Origin: an uncultured Saprospiraceae bacterium
GTDB lineage: Bacteria; Bacteroidota; Bacteroidia; Chitinophagales; Saprospiraceae
DNA length: 64,000 bases
Direction of reading: 5' to 3'
Assembly (NCBI GenBank): GCA_938041445.1
Contig: CALISO010000029.1
Location: 62,001-126,000, forward strand
Translations under genes and position numbers: made by a program
Notes under the pieces: generated by a model
What the model was told of the DNA's origin: nothing
Seen by the model: the letters and a program-made list of their open reading frames with translations, nothing else
The model's database searches: none
Shown: positions 18,149 through 27,260 of the stretch, piece after piece
How the letters are laid out: every line of letters begins with the position of its first letter
How positions within the stretch are numbered: position 1 is the stretch's first letter

Positions 18149-18799
18149 CTAGGATTTCCATAATGTTGGAATCAGCAAAATTCCTATCGCAATTGCTAAC
18201 AATGTAATCCCTGATAATTGGATTAAATCTGTTGTGATTGCTGTATCCTTTATGAGACCTGATGCAACCACACTAATTTTTACACTTAGTAGTAAAAATG
18301 GCAATGCTAGTGGGATACTCAATAAACTGACAAGAAGATTGGACTGTGTAACTGTCGATCCTATCAAAGCTGTCATTGTTAATACTGTGCAAAGACCAAG
18401 GCTGCCTATCAATATATTCAGAAGAAACAATCCTAAGTCACTGATCGGAGAACCGAAAAAAACTGTCATCGCCAATAATAATAAAAGAGCTGATCCTAGT
18501 AAATAGAGGAAGTGGTATAACCAAGTACCTATTACAACAGACAATGCGGAGAAGTAGACATATTGGGTCTCTCTACTTGCTGTCCGAGATGATTTGAAGG
18601 CATTCTGTACAAGATTGAGAATGGAGAATAAGAAGAGTATCCAAAATAATGCTATCCAACCCACTCCATGCAATGTGACAAAGCACTTCAATGAAATAAA
18701 TGTAGCCCCAACAATAAAAAGTCCAATACTTCCTACAGAGGTAAAGTCTCTTATATCCTGTCTTAAATGTTGGCGTAATATGCTGGCTATCTGTTGCAT
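18149..18799 (-). CDS. ccmB: Haem exporter subunit CcmB
   Basis: A 216-residue membrane protein with six predicted helices, matching CcmB in length and in the starting segment LRQDIRDFTS followed by GLFIVGATFISL. CcmB is the permease that works with CcmA ATPase and CcmC. First gene of the minus-strand ccm run; ccmA and ccmE are not in the window. Confidence 0.87.
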   Translation of the reverse strand: MQQIASILRQHLRQDIRDFTSVGSIGLFIVGATFISLKCFVTLHGVGWIALFWILFLFSILNLVQNAFKSSRTASRETQYVYFSALSVVIGTWLYHFLYLLGSALLLLLAMTVFFGSPISDLGLFLLNILIGSLGLCTVLTMTALIGSTVTQSNLLVSLLSIPLALPFLLLSVKISVVASGLIKDTAITTDLIQLSGITLLAIAIGILLIPTLWKS

Positions 18800-18892
18800 T
18801 ATTTGTCACAAAATTAGTGATTAATCAGCATTATCACATTAAATAAATATTAAATATGTATCATAATACAAATCAGTAGGATAAGCAATAAC

Positions 18893-18914
18893 ATATTATA
18901 GAATTTTATAATAT
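18893..18914. repeat. Inverted repeat between ccmB and the amidase gene
   Basis: ATATTATA and TATAATAT, 8-base arms with a 6-base spacer, in the divergent promoter region 18800-18942. It could be an operator, but the region is so AT-rich that chance is possible. Confidence 0.25.
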
Positions 18915-18942
18915 ATTAGAGTTCAAAATAAGGAAACTACGT

Positions 18943-20205
18943 ATGAGATCTGCTATTGTATCTACACTTATGATTCTGCTACCGTTATTGATGATTGGTG
19001 CAGAACCTTATTATTTAACCGTTTCTGCCAAGAAAGGAGATGGAGTATACTCTCTCTTAAGGCAGTATGACTTAGCTGGAGAGCCATGCAATTTCCAACA
19101 TTTCTACAAGCTCAATAATCTTGATAAAAATGAGGGGTTGAAGATCAATACTAAGTATCAACTCCCTATACTCATTGTGGATTATAACGGAATAAGTATA
19201 AGATCAACTTTAAAAATGGATGACTGGGATACTGCCGTAGCTATCCAGAATTATAACACCAACATAAAGGATCTTGGAAAAAGAAAGACGCAATACACTG
19301 ATAGTAATATTCTATGGGTACCGCATCACTTATATGGATGTGATGGATCTAATGATATCGTAATCGATACACCGGCCGCTGACGAAAAACAATCTGGCTT
19401 TTCAACAGAGCCAAGTCCTAAGAAACTAAATCCAATAACAAATACACCTAGTACAGTAAGCACAAGTTCATCGACAGTAACTGAAAAATTATTTGGAGCA
19501 AGTCATCAGACAGTGCCATTGATAGATCAATCGTTGAAAGGCAAAGTGTATTACATCGTATCAGGTCATGGAGGTATTGACCCAGGCACGATGTGCACAG
19601 ACTGTGTCCATACTCTATGTGAAGATGAGTACGCATATGATGTAGCTCTGAGACTCTCACGTTCACTCTTGCAGAAAGGTGCAACTGTACACATCATCAC
19701 TCAGGATACTGACGGAATCAGAGATGGAAAGTACTTGTCTTGTGATACAGATGAGACGACATTAGGTGGTGCTAAAGTTGCCGCATCTCAAAAGAATAGA
19801 CTAGCACAGAGGACACATAAAATCAATCAACTTTATGCTAAGCACAAGGCTGAAGGTGTCAAAGAACAGTATGCAATGTTTGTCCATATTGATGCTAATC
19901 ACAAAGAAAAGAGAATGGATGTGTACTTCTTCCACCATGAAAAAAGTAAGACTGGACGTAAGTTGGCAGAAAATCTCCAAAGTACATTCAGAGATAAATA
20001 TGCTCAACACCAAGCTAATCGTGGATATAATGGCTCAGTCAGAACTCGGAACCTTTACGTAGTCAAAAACACTCATCCACCTGCAATACTCGTAGAGCTT
20101 GGAAATATAAAAAACACTAGTGATCAAAAGCGAATTATGCTCTCTGGTAATAGACAGGCTCTTGCTGATTGGATGGCAGAAGGTCTTGCAACCTTTAAAC
20201 CATAG
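18943..20205 (+). CDS. Secreted N-acetylmuramoyl-L-alanine amidase
   Basis: Signal peptide (1-19, MRSAIVSTLMILLPLLMIGA) is followed by a LysM-like region (TVSAKKGDGVYSLLRQYDL ... about 25-120), a Ser/Thr/Pro-rich linker (about 145-190), and an Amidase_3 domain (about 203-420). The zinc site is visible as SGHGGIDPG (His209), EDEYAYD (Glu), FVHIDANH (His), with the catalytic Glu in LVELGNI near the end. Such enzymes cleave the amide bond between MurNAc and the stem peptide, typically during septum splitting or wall remodelling. It is expected in the periplasm. Transcribed alone, divergently from ccmB. Confidence 0.88.
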   Translation: MRSAIVSTLMILLPLLMIGAEPYYLTVSAKKGDGVYSLLRQYDLAGEPCNFQHFYKLNNLDKNEGLKINTKYQLPILIVDYNGISIRSTLKMDDWDTAVAIQNYNTNIKDLGKRKTQYTDSNILWVPHHLYGCDGSNDIVIDTPAADEKQSGFSTEPSPKKLNPITNTPSTVSTSSSTVTEKLFGASHQTVPLIDQSLKGKVYYIVSGHGGIDPGTMCTDCVHTLCEDEYAYDVALRLSRSLLQKGATVHIITQDTDGIRDGKYLSCDTDETTLGGAKVAASQKNRLAQRTHKINQLYAKHKAEGVKEQYAMFVHIDANHKEKRMDVYFFHHEKSKTGRKLAENLQSTFRDKYAQHQANRGYNGSVRTRNLYVVKNTHPPAILVELGNIKNTSDQKRIMLSGNRQALADWMAEGLATFKP

Positions 20206-20305
20206 ATGCAAGAGAATTAAACTTTCTAATGATGCGTTTATTTTCAATGAAGGATAATACGTATTTGCATAGTAGCAAATGGTAGAAAAGTCCGACATTT
20301 GAGAT

Positions 20306-21226
20306 ATGGGATTTTTAGACAATTACGACTTAAGACAATTCAACAATCTAGAGCTACTTGCTAAGCAAGTGGTAGAAGGATTTATTATTGGTTTACATAA
20401 GTCCCCTTTTCACGGATTTAGTGTGGAGTTCGCTGAACATAGGGTATGGAATCCAGGTGAAACCACCAAAAACATTGATTGGAAGGTCTATGCACGTACG
20501 GATCGTCTCTACACTAAAAAATATGAAGAAGAGACTAACCTCCGATGTCAATTAGTCATCGATACTTCTTCGTCAATGTATTTCCCTAAGAACATCCCTG
20601 GTAAAACTATTAATAAACTTCAATTCTCAAGTCTGGCAGCTGCATCAATTATGAACTTGCTGAGTAAGCAACGCGATGCTTATGGCCTTTCAATATTTGA
20701 TGAGCAATTGCTCTATCACACAAAATGTAAGAGTAGTCAGACACATTATAGGCTTCTACTTTCATATATCGAGAACTTGATTAACGATAATATCCTAAAT
20801 AAGTCAACCTCAACAGCAAGTTGTCTTCATGAAATAGCCGAAAGAGTTCACCGTAGATCGTTAGTCATTATATTTAGCGATATGCTGAATCATGAGGATA
20901 ACGAAGCCGTCTTCTCAGCTCTTCAACACCTCAAGTATAACAAACACGAAGTTGTCCTATTCCACGTAACAGACCGAGCTTTAGAAATGGACTTTGAATT
21001 TGAAGATCGTCCGTATGAATTCATAGATATGGAGACTGGAGAGAAAGTCAGAGTCCAATCCAATGCTATTAAAGAACACTTCATACCTAAGGCTAAGCAA
21101 CTAGAAGAAGATTTACTACAAAAGTGTCTCCAATACAAAATTGATTTTGTACCGGCTGACATTAATGAAGGCTTCCATCCAATCTTAGAAAAATACCTTG
21201 TCAAAAGAAAGAAAATGATCACATAG
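20306..21226 (+). CDS. DUF58 domain protein
   Basis: A cytosolic protein of 306 residues containing the DUF58 hallmark EFAEHRVWNPGETTKNIDWKVYART followed by a von Willebrand A-like fold (LVIDTSSSMYF, a MIDAS DxSxS motif; RRSLVIIFSD later). DUF58 proteins usually belong to the MoxR-BatA/B operons that assist enzyme maturation or stress tolerance; no MoxR is adjacent here. The ppk2 gene follows after 15 bases, so the two are likely co-transcribed. Confidence 0.88.
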   Translation: MGFLDNYDLRQFNNLELLAKQVVEGFIIGLHKSPFHGFSVEFAEHRVWNPGETTKNIDWKVYARTDRLYTKKYEEETNLRCQLVIDTSSSMYFPKNIPGKTINKLQFSSLAAASIMNLLSKQRDAYGLSIFDEQLLYHTKCKSSQTHYRLLLSYIENLINDNILNKSTSTASCLHEIAERVHRRSLVIIFSDMLNHEDNEAVFSALQHLKYNKHEVVLFHVTDRALEMDFEFEDRPYEFIDMETGEKVRVQSNAIKEHFIPKAKQLEEDLLQKCLQYKIDFVPADINEGFHPILEKYLVKRKKMIT

Positions 21227-21241
21227 AAGATCTCATCCCTT

Positions 21242-22003
21242 ATGCAAAAACAAACTACCAATTTAAGTAAGATCAGCACTAAGCCTCCCAAGGACGTTGA
21301 TAAGAAAAAAATAAAAAAGCAAACAGCAACTCTCAAAACAGAAATTGCAGATCTAGCGCATACTCTGATGGCTGAAAAGAAGCAATCTATCCTACTTGTT
21401 TTACAAGGAATGGATTCAAGTGGCAAGGACGGTGCAACTAAGAAAGTGTTTTCAATGTGCAGTCCACACGTTGTTAAGGCCTACCCTTTCAAGAAACCGA
21501 CAGATCTCGAGTTTGCCCATGATTTTCTTTGGAGGGCTCATAAGATTGCTCCTGCAAAAGGTGAGATTGCCATCTGGACACGTTCTCACTATGAAGACAT
21601 CTTAATTCAAAGTGTGCATAAGTGGATTGATAAGAAGACAGTCAAAGCCAGAATGAAGGCAATTAACGACTTCGAAGAACTCCTTACAGTACACAATAAC
21701 ACGAAAGTTATCAAGTGCTATCTTCACTTATCTAAGGAGAGACAATTAGAAAAGCTTCAGGAGAGAATCGATATTCCAGAGAAAAACTGGAAGCATAATG
21801 ATGGAGATTGGGATGAACGAAAGCATTGGGATGCGTATATGAAAGCCTATGAATATGCTATCAATGGATCTGCAATCCCTTGGCATATCGTTCCTGTTGA
21901 CAGTCGGTGGTATAGAGATCATATCGTTGCTACAATTGTTAAAGACACACTTACTGAAATGAATCCACAATATCCAGTACTACCAAAAAAGAATGGAAAG
22001 TAA
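21242..22003 (+). CDS. ppk2: Polyphosphate kinase 2 family protein
   Basis: Transfers phosphate between polyphosphate and nucleotides. Walker A is LQGMDSSGKDGATKK (residues 55-68), the lid and Walker B region includes WTRSHYEDIL, and a C-terminal ERIDIPEKNWK ... WDAYMKAYE segment completes the PPK2 fold. A single PPK2 domain of 253 residues. Substrate class (ADP, AMP or GDP) cannot be assigned with confidence. It overlaps the next gene by 11 bases, and a second polyphosphate enzyme, ppk1, is at 56426. Confidence 0.9.
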   Translation: MQKQTTNLSKISTKPPKDVDKKKIKKQTATLKTEIADLAHTLMAEKKQSILLVLQGMDSSGKDGATKKVFSMCSPHVVKAYPFKKPTDLEFAHDFLWRAHKIAPAKGEIAIWTRSHYEDILIQSVHKWIDKKTVKARMKAINDFEELLTVHNNTKVIKCYLHLSKERQLEKLQERIDIPEKNWKHNDGDWDERKHWDAYMKAYEYAINGSAIPWHIVPVDSRWYRDHIVATIVKDTLTEMNPQYPVLPKKNGK

Positions 22004-22418
22004 CCGAGTAGATAAATGGCTGTGGACTGTGAGGCTCTGTAAAAGCAGATCTCTCGCAACTAAATACTGTAAAGAAAGTAAGGTAAGAATCAATGATAAG
22101 CCTGCTAAGCCTTCTGCTCACGTCACTATTGACGACAAGGTTGAAGTCAAGCGAAATGGTTTCTTATTTACTTATGAAGTTAAAGGCCTATTGAAGAGCA
22201 GAGTTTCTGCTACACTAGCAGCTCCTTGCTATAATGATGTCACGCCTGAGTCAGAACTTAATAAGTTCAAGTCTTGGTTTATCGGCAAGGCAGGAAGTGA
22301 AAAGAGGCTCAAAGGTGAAGGCCGCCCAACTAAAAGAGATCGAAGGGAATTAGATATACATAAGTGGACAGAACTTTATCTTGAAGATGAACCTGAAGAT
22401 ATAGATGAAATAGAATAA
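21993..22418 (+). CDS. S4-domain RNA-binding protein (Hsp15 family)
   Basis: A 141-residue protein that opens with an S4 domain: NRVDKWLWTVRLCKSRSLA, KVRINDKPAKPS, then a basic tail rich in Lys and Arg. It matches the HslR/Hsp15 family, which binds the 50S subunit with a stalled peptidyl-tRNA and helps recycle it. Overlaps ppk2 by 11 bases and ribF by one base, so translation is probably coupled. Confidence 0.87.
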   Translation: MESNRVDKWLWTVRLCKSRSLATKYCKESKVRINDKPAKPSAHVTIDDKVEVKRNGFLFTYEVKGLLKSRVSATLAAPCYNDVTPESELNKFKSWFIGKAGSEKRLKGEGRPTKRDRRELDIHKWTELYLEDEPEDIDEIE

Positions 22419-24400
22419 TGAGGATATTTAGAGACATCAATGCTTTGCCCGCTTTTAAGAATGGGGTTGCTACTATCGGGTCTTTTGATGGTGTACATCT
22501 AGGTCATAGACAGTTAATTAGACGCATCGTCCAAATGGCGAGAGAAATTGATGGTGAAAGTATTATGATTACTTTTCACCCTCATCCAAGAGCAATTATT
22601 GACCCAGAAAATGTCAAGCTCCTTACAACACTAGACGAGAAAATCCAGATCCTAGAAACGTTGAAAGTCGACAACCTGATTGTGGTTCCATTTGACCTCA
22701 CCTTCAGCCAGCAACCACCTGAACAGTACATTGAGGACTTCCTAATTGGTAAAATCAATCCGACAGGGTTAGTAATTGGATATGATCACAGATTCGGCAA
22801 AGATAGAAGAGGCGATATTAATCTATTATTTGAATATGAATCTCACTTTCCAAATGGTATTAAAGAAATAAGCAAGAAGGAAATACAAAACATCGCTATC
22901 AGCTCAAGTAAGGTCAGAAATTATCTTCAAGACGGCAGGATAGAAGAAGCAAATAGCCTTCTCGACTACTATTATATGTTAACCGGAACTGTTGTTTCTG
23001 GTGATAAAATTGGCAGGGAGATTGGCTACCCTACTGCAAACATTAAGATTGACTCAAGTCAAAAGTTAATACCATCAACTGGAATCTATGCAGCCAGAGC
23101 ACAAGTTGATGGCAGTGTGTACAATGGTATGCTGTACATAGGCACAAGGCCTACAGTTGATGAAACAGAGACAACTAAGATTGAAATAAACCTATTTGAC
23201 TTTGATCAAAACATCTATGATAAGGAAATGACCGTAAGCATCTATGGCTTCATAAGAGAAGATATGCATATGGACTCGCTAGATGCCTTACAAGTCCAAT
23301 TAGGTAAAGATAAAAGGGCTGCCCTTAATTATTTTAGCAAATTAGATAGCTATAGTAGAAAAGAAGTCAGCAAGGTAGCTATCGCTATCCTAGCATATAA
23401 TAGTAGAGAAAGACTTGAGTCTTTTCTCCCATCCATCAGTGAGTCTATGGGAGAAAAATTTGAGACATTCGTCATAGATAATGCTAGTGATGATGATACG
23501 GTAGAATTTGTTCAAGAGTGGTTTCCGGAGATCCACACAATTCAATTCGGATCTAATTATGGATACGCTAAAGGATATAATAAAGCTATAGAGCAGATAG
23601 ATAGTAAGTATCTAGTGCTACTTAATGATGATGTTATGGTCACTCCCAATTGGCTGACACCCATCATCAATAAAATGGAAGCTGACCCTACAATAGGTGC
23701 TTGCATGCCATCAGTCTTAGACTATGAACTAAAGACTCATTATGAGTATGCTGGAGCAGCAGGAGGCTTGATTGATAAGTATGGCGTCCCTTATTGCAAA
23801 GGAAGAATATTCGAGCAAATCGAACGGGTAAATCCAAACTACAATTCAGAAGAAGAGATCTTTTGGGCATCAGGAGCAGCAATAGTTGTAAGGTCAGATG
23901 TCTTTATTAATCTTGAAGGATTTGATGAATCGTTCTTCGCTCATCAAGAAGAGATAGATCTATGTTGGAGAATGAAAAATGCAGGCTACAAGGTAATGGT
24001 GATGCCACAGTCTATTGTTTATCACGTAGGTGGGAGTTCGCTAGCGTATGACAATCCAGAAAAGACATACCTCAATGTCAGAAACAACCACTGGATGATC
24101 ATAAAAAATCATCGAGATAGTCATATTCTTACCATTCTGTTACCTCGTATTATTCAGGATAAATTAGGCGCATTATATATGATGCTTACAGGACACTACA
24201 AGAAAGGTATCGCAATATTCAAGGGACTAACTCACGCCTATCTTTCTATAGGCAAGAAGCTCTCAAAACGGAAGCAAGTAAAACAGCTTGTTGATAAATA
24301 TGCAATTGCCCAACCGAATAAAAACGGTCGTTCAAGATTCTCCATTGCCTATCGATACTATGTACGTAACCAACGAACAGTAGAAAAACTTAATACATGA
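22418..24400 (+). CDS. ribF: RibF riboflavin kinase/FAD synthetase fused to a GT2 glycosyltransferase
   Basis: Residues 1-307 are a full bifunctional RibF: an FMN adenylyltransferase half (GSFDGVHLGHRQLI, ITFHPHPRAI, GYDHRFGKDRRG) and a riboflavin kinase half (GDKIGREIGYPTANI). A short linker (SKLDSYSRKEVS) leads straight into a family 2 glycosyltransferase from residue 319: VAIAILAYNSRERL, FVIDNASDDDTVEFV, NYGYAKGYNKAI, LLNDDVMV (the DxD site), EIFWASGAAI, FFAHQEEIDLCWRMKNAGYKV, YHVGGSS. The two are normally separate genes. No internal ATG with an obvious start sits at the join, so a single 660-residue chain is predicted. Stop codons lie one base out of frame at the junction, so a sequencing or assembly indel must be excluded. 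Confidence 0.85.
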   Translation: MRIFRDINALPAFKNGVATIGSFDGVHLGHRQLIRRIVQMAREIDGESIMITFHPHPRAIIDPENVKLLTTLDEKIQILETLKVDNLIVVPFDLTFSQQPPEQYIEDFLIGKINPTGLVIGYDHRFGKDRRGDINLLFEYESHFPNGIKEISKKEIQNIAISSSKVRNYLQDGRIEEANSLLDYYYMLTGTVVSGDKIGREIGYPTANIKIDSSQKLIPSTGIYAARAQVDGSVYNGMLYIGTRPTVDETETTKIEINLFDFDQNIYDKEMTVSIYGFIREDMHMDSLDALQVQLGKDKRAALNYFSKLDSYSRKEVSKVAIAILAYNSRERLESFLPSISESMGEKFETFVIDNASDDDTVEFVQEWFPEIHTIQFGSNYGYAKGYNKAIEQIDSKYLVLLNDDVMVTPNWLTPIINKMEADPTIGACMPSVLDYELKTHYEYAGAAGGLIDKYGVPYCKGRIFEQIERVNPNYNSEEEIFWASGAAIVVRSDVFINLEGFDESFFAHQEEIDLCWRMKNAGYKVMVMPQSIVYHVGGSSLAYDNPEKTYLNVRNNHWMIIKNHRDSHILTILLPRIIQDKLGALYMMLTGHYKKGIAIFKGLTHAYLSIGKKLSKRKQVKQLVDKYAIAQPNKNGRSRFSIAYRYYVRNQRTVEKLNT

Positions 24401-25119
24401 AGTACCCTCCCATCCTGTTTGAGGATGACTATTTTGTCATACTTGACAAACCAGCAAACTTATTATCAACTCCGGATAGATTCAGATCAGAATTACCATC
24501 TTTAAAATCGCTAATGCGAAAAAAATATGGTGAAATCTTCGTGCTTCATCGACTTGATCTCGAAACTTCTGGTTGCATTGCATTTGGTAAAAAGCCAGAG
24601 ATCCAACAGGTCTTTACTGAGATGCAGATTAATAATGAAGTGACTAAACACTACACAGCAATTGTCGATGGGGTCCCACATCAAGAGCAAGGTGTCATTG
24701 ACTTACCTCTGATCTATGATGGAGGAAAGACTTACGTCAATCTGAAGGATAAGAAAGCCAAACAATCCATTACACACTATCAGTTAAAAAAGACGATTGG
24801 TCAGTATAGTATAATTGAGTGTAATATCAAGTCAGGACGTACTCACCAGATCAGGGTCCATCTTGCACATATTGGACTCCCTCTTGCTGTAGATAGGTTC
24901 TATGGTCGCAATGAAGCTATCTATCTATCTGAGTTCAAGAAAAAGAAATATTGGAAAAAAGCAGAGGTAGAAGAGAGACCATTAGTCTCAAGGTTAACGT
25001 TGCATGCATCAAATCTAGCCTTTACACATCCAATAACTAAAGAGCCAGTTACCGTAGGGTCTGAACTACATAAAGATATGCGAGCACTAATACAACAACT
25101 TGAAAAAAACTTGGGGTAA
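24397..25119 (+). CDS. RluA family pseudouridine synthase
   Basis: Catalytic domain with HRLDLETSGC (catalytic Asp) and GRTHQIRVHLAHIGLPLAVD, and with the N-terminal LFEDDYFVILDKPANLLSTP. It lacks an S4 domain and resembles the C-terminal half of the long RluA proteins whose N-terminal half occurs alone at 5789-6550. Its RNA target is uncertain. Shares an ATGA overlap with the ribF-GT2 stop codon, implying coupled translation. Confidence 0.88.
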   Translation: MKYPPILFEDDYFVILDKPANLLSTPDRFRSELPSLKSLMRKKYGEIFVLHRLDLETSGCIAFGKKPEIQQVFTEMQINNEVTKHYTAIVDGVPHQEQGVIDLPLIYDGGKTYVNLKDKKAKQSITHYQLKKTIGQYSIIECNIKSGRTHQIRVHLAHIGLPLAVDRFYGRNEAIYLSEFKKKKYWKKAEVEERPLVSRLTLHASNLAFTHPITKEPVTVGSELHKDMRALIQQLEKNLG

Positions 25120-25144
25120 AAAAAAACCCCGCCGAGCGGCAGGG
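25118..25144 (-). terminator. Orphan minus-strand intrinsic terminator
   Basis: Read on the minus strand, CCCTGCC pairs with GGCGGGG around a GCTC loop (7 pairs, one G-U), followed by a run of nine T. This is a textbook terminator, but no minus-strand gene ends here. On the plus strand the hairpin has a C-A mismatch and no T tract, so it is a poor terminator for the rluA gene it follows. Confidence 0.75.
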
Positions 25145-25168
25145 CCAATCATTATAGAACAACTTCCG
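25119..25168 (-). ncRNA. Candidate very short minus-strand RNA
   Basis: A perfect TAnnTTTG element on the minus strand (25172-25179) and the terminator at 25118-25144 delimit a transcript of about 50 bases with the terminator stem as its 3' half. It would overlap the rluA stop codon in antisense. No known RNA family is recognised; purely a prediction from the promoter/terminator pair. Confidence 0.3.
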
Positions 25169-25171
25169 ATA

Positions 25172-25179
25172 CAAATGTA
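25172..25179 (-). promoter_or_regulatory. -7 element (TACATTTG) on the minus strand
   Basis: Exact TAnnTTTG match pointing toward the orphan terminator, with no minus-strand gene between. The rest of the 25180-25315 gap is AT-rich and shows nothing recognisable. Confidence 0.35.
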
Positions 25180-25315
25180 AGGCGTTTGTTAATCTTGTGT
25201 AGGAATCTCGGCATTAAAAATATAAGCGGCTATTACATAATTTTACTTATAATACATAATCAGTTATATTATAGGTCATAATGTGTTAATTCCCATATAG
25301 TTTAATTAGTAAATA

Positions 25316-25918
25316 TTGTTACAAAAAGTAAAAAAAATAGGTTTAACGGGGGGTATAGGCTCTGGAAAAACACTGATTACCAGCTTGTTTTCATTGCTAA
25401 ATATCCCTATATTTTTATCAGATATCGAGGCTAAAAAACTCTACTATAACCCACATATTCAATCAAAAGTCATAAAATTACTTGGTAAAAACAGCTATGT
25501 TGATGGCCAGTTAAACAAAGAGTTTGTGGGTAAATCAGTGTTTGCAGAAGCTACCAAGCTAGAACAGTTGAATCAAATCATCCATCCAGCAGTCCGCCAA
25601 AGATTTACAAATTGGGTATCTGAGCAATCAACACCCTACGTCATTCAAGAATCGGCCCTCATATTTGAAACCGGTATTGCATCACTATTTGATTACACAA
25701 TACTTGTAACAGCTCCAGAAGAGATCAGAATAAATCGAGTCATACAACGGGACAATACGACTCGTGATCAGGTCATTGCTAGAATGAAGCATCAACTGTC
25801 AGATGATGAGAAGAAAGCCCTAGCTGATCACATAATAATTAACGATGGTGTACAATATGTGATTCCACAAATTATTGATATACATAGACAGCTACTATCT
25901 ATAAACGAATCAAAGTAG
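25316..25918 (+). CDS. coaE: Dephospho-CoA kinase
   Basis: Last step of coenzyme A synthesis, phosphorylating the 3'-OH of dephospho-CoA. P-loop IGLTGGIGSGKT at residues 8-19, SDIEAKKLY (the conserved D-x-x-A region), HPAVRQRF and ESALIFETG follow as in the family. Length is normal at 200 residues. There is a stop codon two codons before the chosen TTG start and no ATG before the P-loop, so a TTG start is required (an ATA sits immediately before it). Confidence 0.93.
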   Translation: MLQKVKKIGLTGGIGSGKTLITSLFSLLNIPIFLSDIEAKKLYYNPHIQSKVIKLLGKNSYVDGQLNKEFVGKSVFAEATKLEQLNQIIHPAVRQRFTNWVSEQSTPYVIQESALIFETGIASLFDYTILVTAPEEIRINRVIQRDNTTRDQVIARMKHQLSDDEKKALADHIIINDGVQYVIPQIIDIHRQLLSINESK

Positions 25919-25924
25919 ATTGTG

Positions 25925-25932
25925 TAAGTTTG
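25925..25932 (+). promoter_or_regulatory. -7 element (TAAGTTTG) for rocD
   Basis: Exact TAnnTTTG match just after the coaE stop codon, giving a leader of about 28 bases before the rocD ATG. Confidence 0.43.
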
Positions 25933-25964
25933 TGCTTTAGTTAATAATACCTATACACCGCACT

Positions 25965-27260
25965 ATGTCAGAAGTAAGTAATCAACAGCATACATCAGAA
26001 AGTTTAATGAAAATGGAGGACCGTTATGGTGCTCATAATTATCATCCCCTACCCGTAGTATTGAGTAAGGGAGATGGCGTCTATGTGTGGGATGTAGAAG
26101 GCAAACGATACTTTGATTTTCTTAGTGCATATTCTGCTGTCAATCAAGGTCACTGTCATCCACAGATATTGCAGGCATTACATTCTCAAGCACAATCTTT
26201 AACTCTCACATCTCGTGCATTCTACAATGATATGCTAGGGAAGTATGAGAAGTATATGACTGAGCTATTTGCCTATGACAAAATATTACCGATAAATACT
26301 GGAGTAGAAGCTGTAGAAACAGCTCTCAAAATAGCAAGGAAATGGGCTTATGAAAAGAAAGGAGTCCCTGCAGGAAAAGCCAAAATCATCTTTGCTAGTC
26401 AAAATTTTCATGGTCGTACGCTTGCTGTGATTAGTGGGTCAACAGACTCAGATAGTCGAGGAGGATTTGGACCATATATGCCTGGATTTGAAATCGTACC
26501 ATACAATGATATCAAACGATTGGAAGACGAACTTAAAGATCCAAATGTTGCTGCCTTTATCGTAGAGCCTATACAAGGTGAAGCAGGTGTGATGGTTCCA
26601 GATGATCAATATCTCGTTAAGGCAAAAGAGCTTTGTGACAAGTACAGTGCTTTACTTATCGCCGATGAAGTCCAAACCGGAATTGCAAGGACGGGCAAGT
26701 TACTCGCCACTTGTGGTAATTGTGACTGTGCAACTTCTACTTGTGAAAGAAAACCTGAAGTAAGACCTGATATCTTAGTATTAGGGAAGGCATTGAGTGG
26801 CGGTGTGTTCCCAGTATCTGCGGTGCTTGCTGATGACCCTATTATGCTTTGTATCAAACCAGGAGAGCATGGTTCTACTTTTGGAGGAAATCCACTTGCT
26901 TGTGCTGTTGCAATAGCAGCCTTAGAAGTTGTTAAAAATGAGGATCTCGCTGGAAATGCAATGAAACTTGGAAAAATATTCAGAGCAAGAATGCAGACCG
27001 TCGTTGATTCTTCATCACTTGTGAAGTTAGTCCGAGGTAAAGGATTGCTCAATGCGATTGTCATTAATGACTCCGAGGAAAGTAAGACAGCGTGGAATAT
27101 TTGCTTAAAGCTTAGAGACAATGGCCTATTAGCAAAACCTACACATGGAAATATCATTAGGTTTGCTCCACCTCTTGTAATGACAGAAGATGAGATAAAT
27201 GAATGTTGCGATATTATAGAAAAGACAATTAAAGAATTCGAAGCAGAACCGAATGCATGA
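25965..27260 (+). CDS. rocD: Ornithine--oxo-acid transaminase
   Basis: PLP-dependent class III aminotransferase that turns ornithine into glutamate semialdehyde. The N-terminal [67 protein letters not shown] (PLP Asp) and [15 protein letters not shown] (Schiff-base Lys) are all in place. Between the last two lies an insertion with four cysteines (C250, C253, C255, C260), recalling a small metal or redox motif. The protein is 431 residues. The downstream unknown gene overlaps its end by 8 bases. Confidence 0.94.
   Translation: MSEVSNQQHTSESLMKMEDRYGAHNYHPLPVVLSKGDGVYVWDVEGKRYFDFLSAYSAVNQGHCHPQILQALHSQAQSLTLTSRAFYNDMLGKYEKYMTELFAYDKILPINTGVEAVETALKIARKWAYEKKGVPAGKAKIIFASQNFHGRTLAVISGSTDSDSRGGFGPYMPGFEIVPYNDIKRLEDELKDPNVAAFIVEPIQGEAGVMVPDDQYLVKAKELCDKYSALLIADEVQTGIARTGKLLATCGNCDCATSTCERKPEVRPDILVLGKALSGGVFPVSAVLADDPIMLCIKPGEHGSTFGGNPLACAVAIAALEVVKNEDLAGNAMKLGKIFRARMQTVVDSSSLVKLVRGKGLLNAIVINDSEESKTAWNICLKLRDNGLLAKPTHGNIIRFAPPLVMTEDEINECCDIIEKTIKEFEAEPNA

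Noticed and set aside
25120..25315. Known housekeeping RNA (6S or SRP RNA) in the gap before coaE
   Set aside because: No match to the SRP tetraloop region or to a long 6S-type hairpin; only the short promoter/terminator pair remains.
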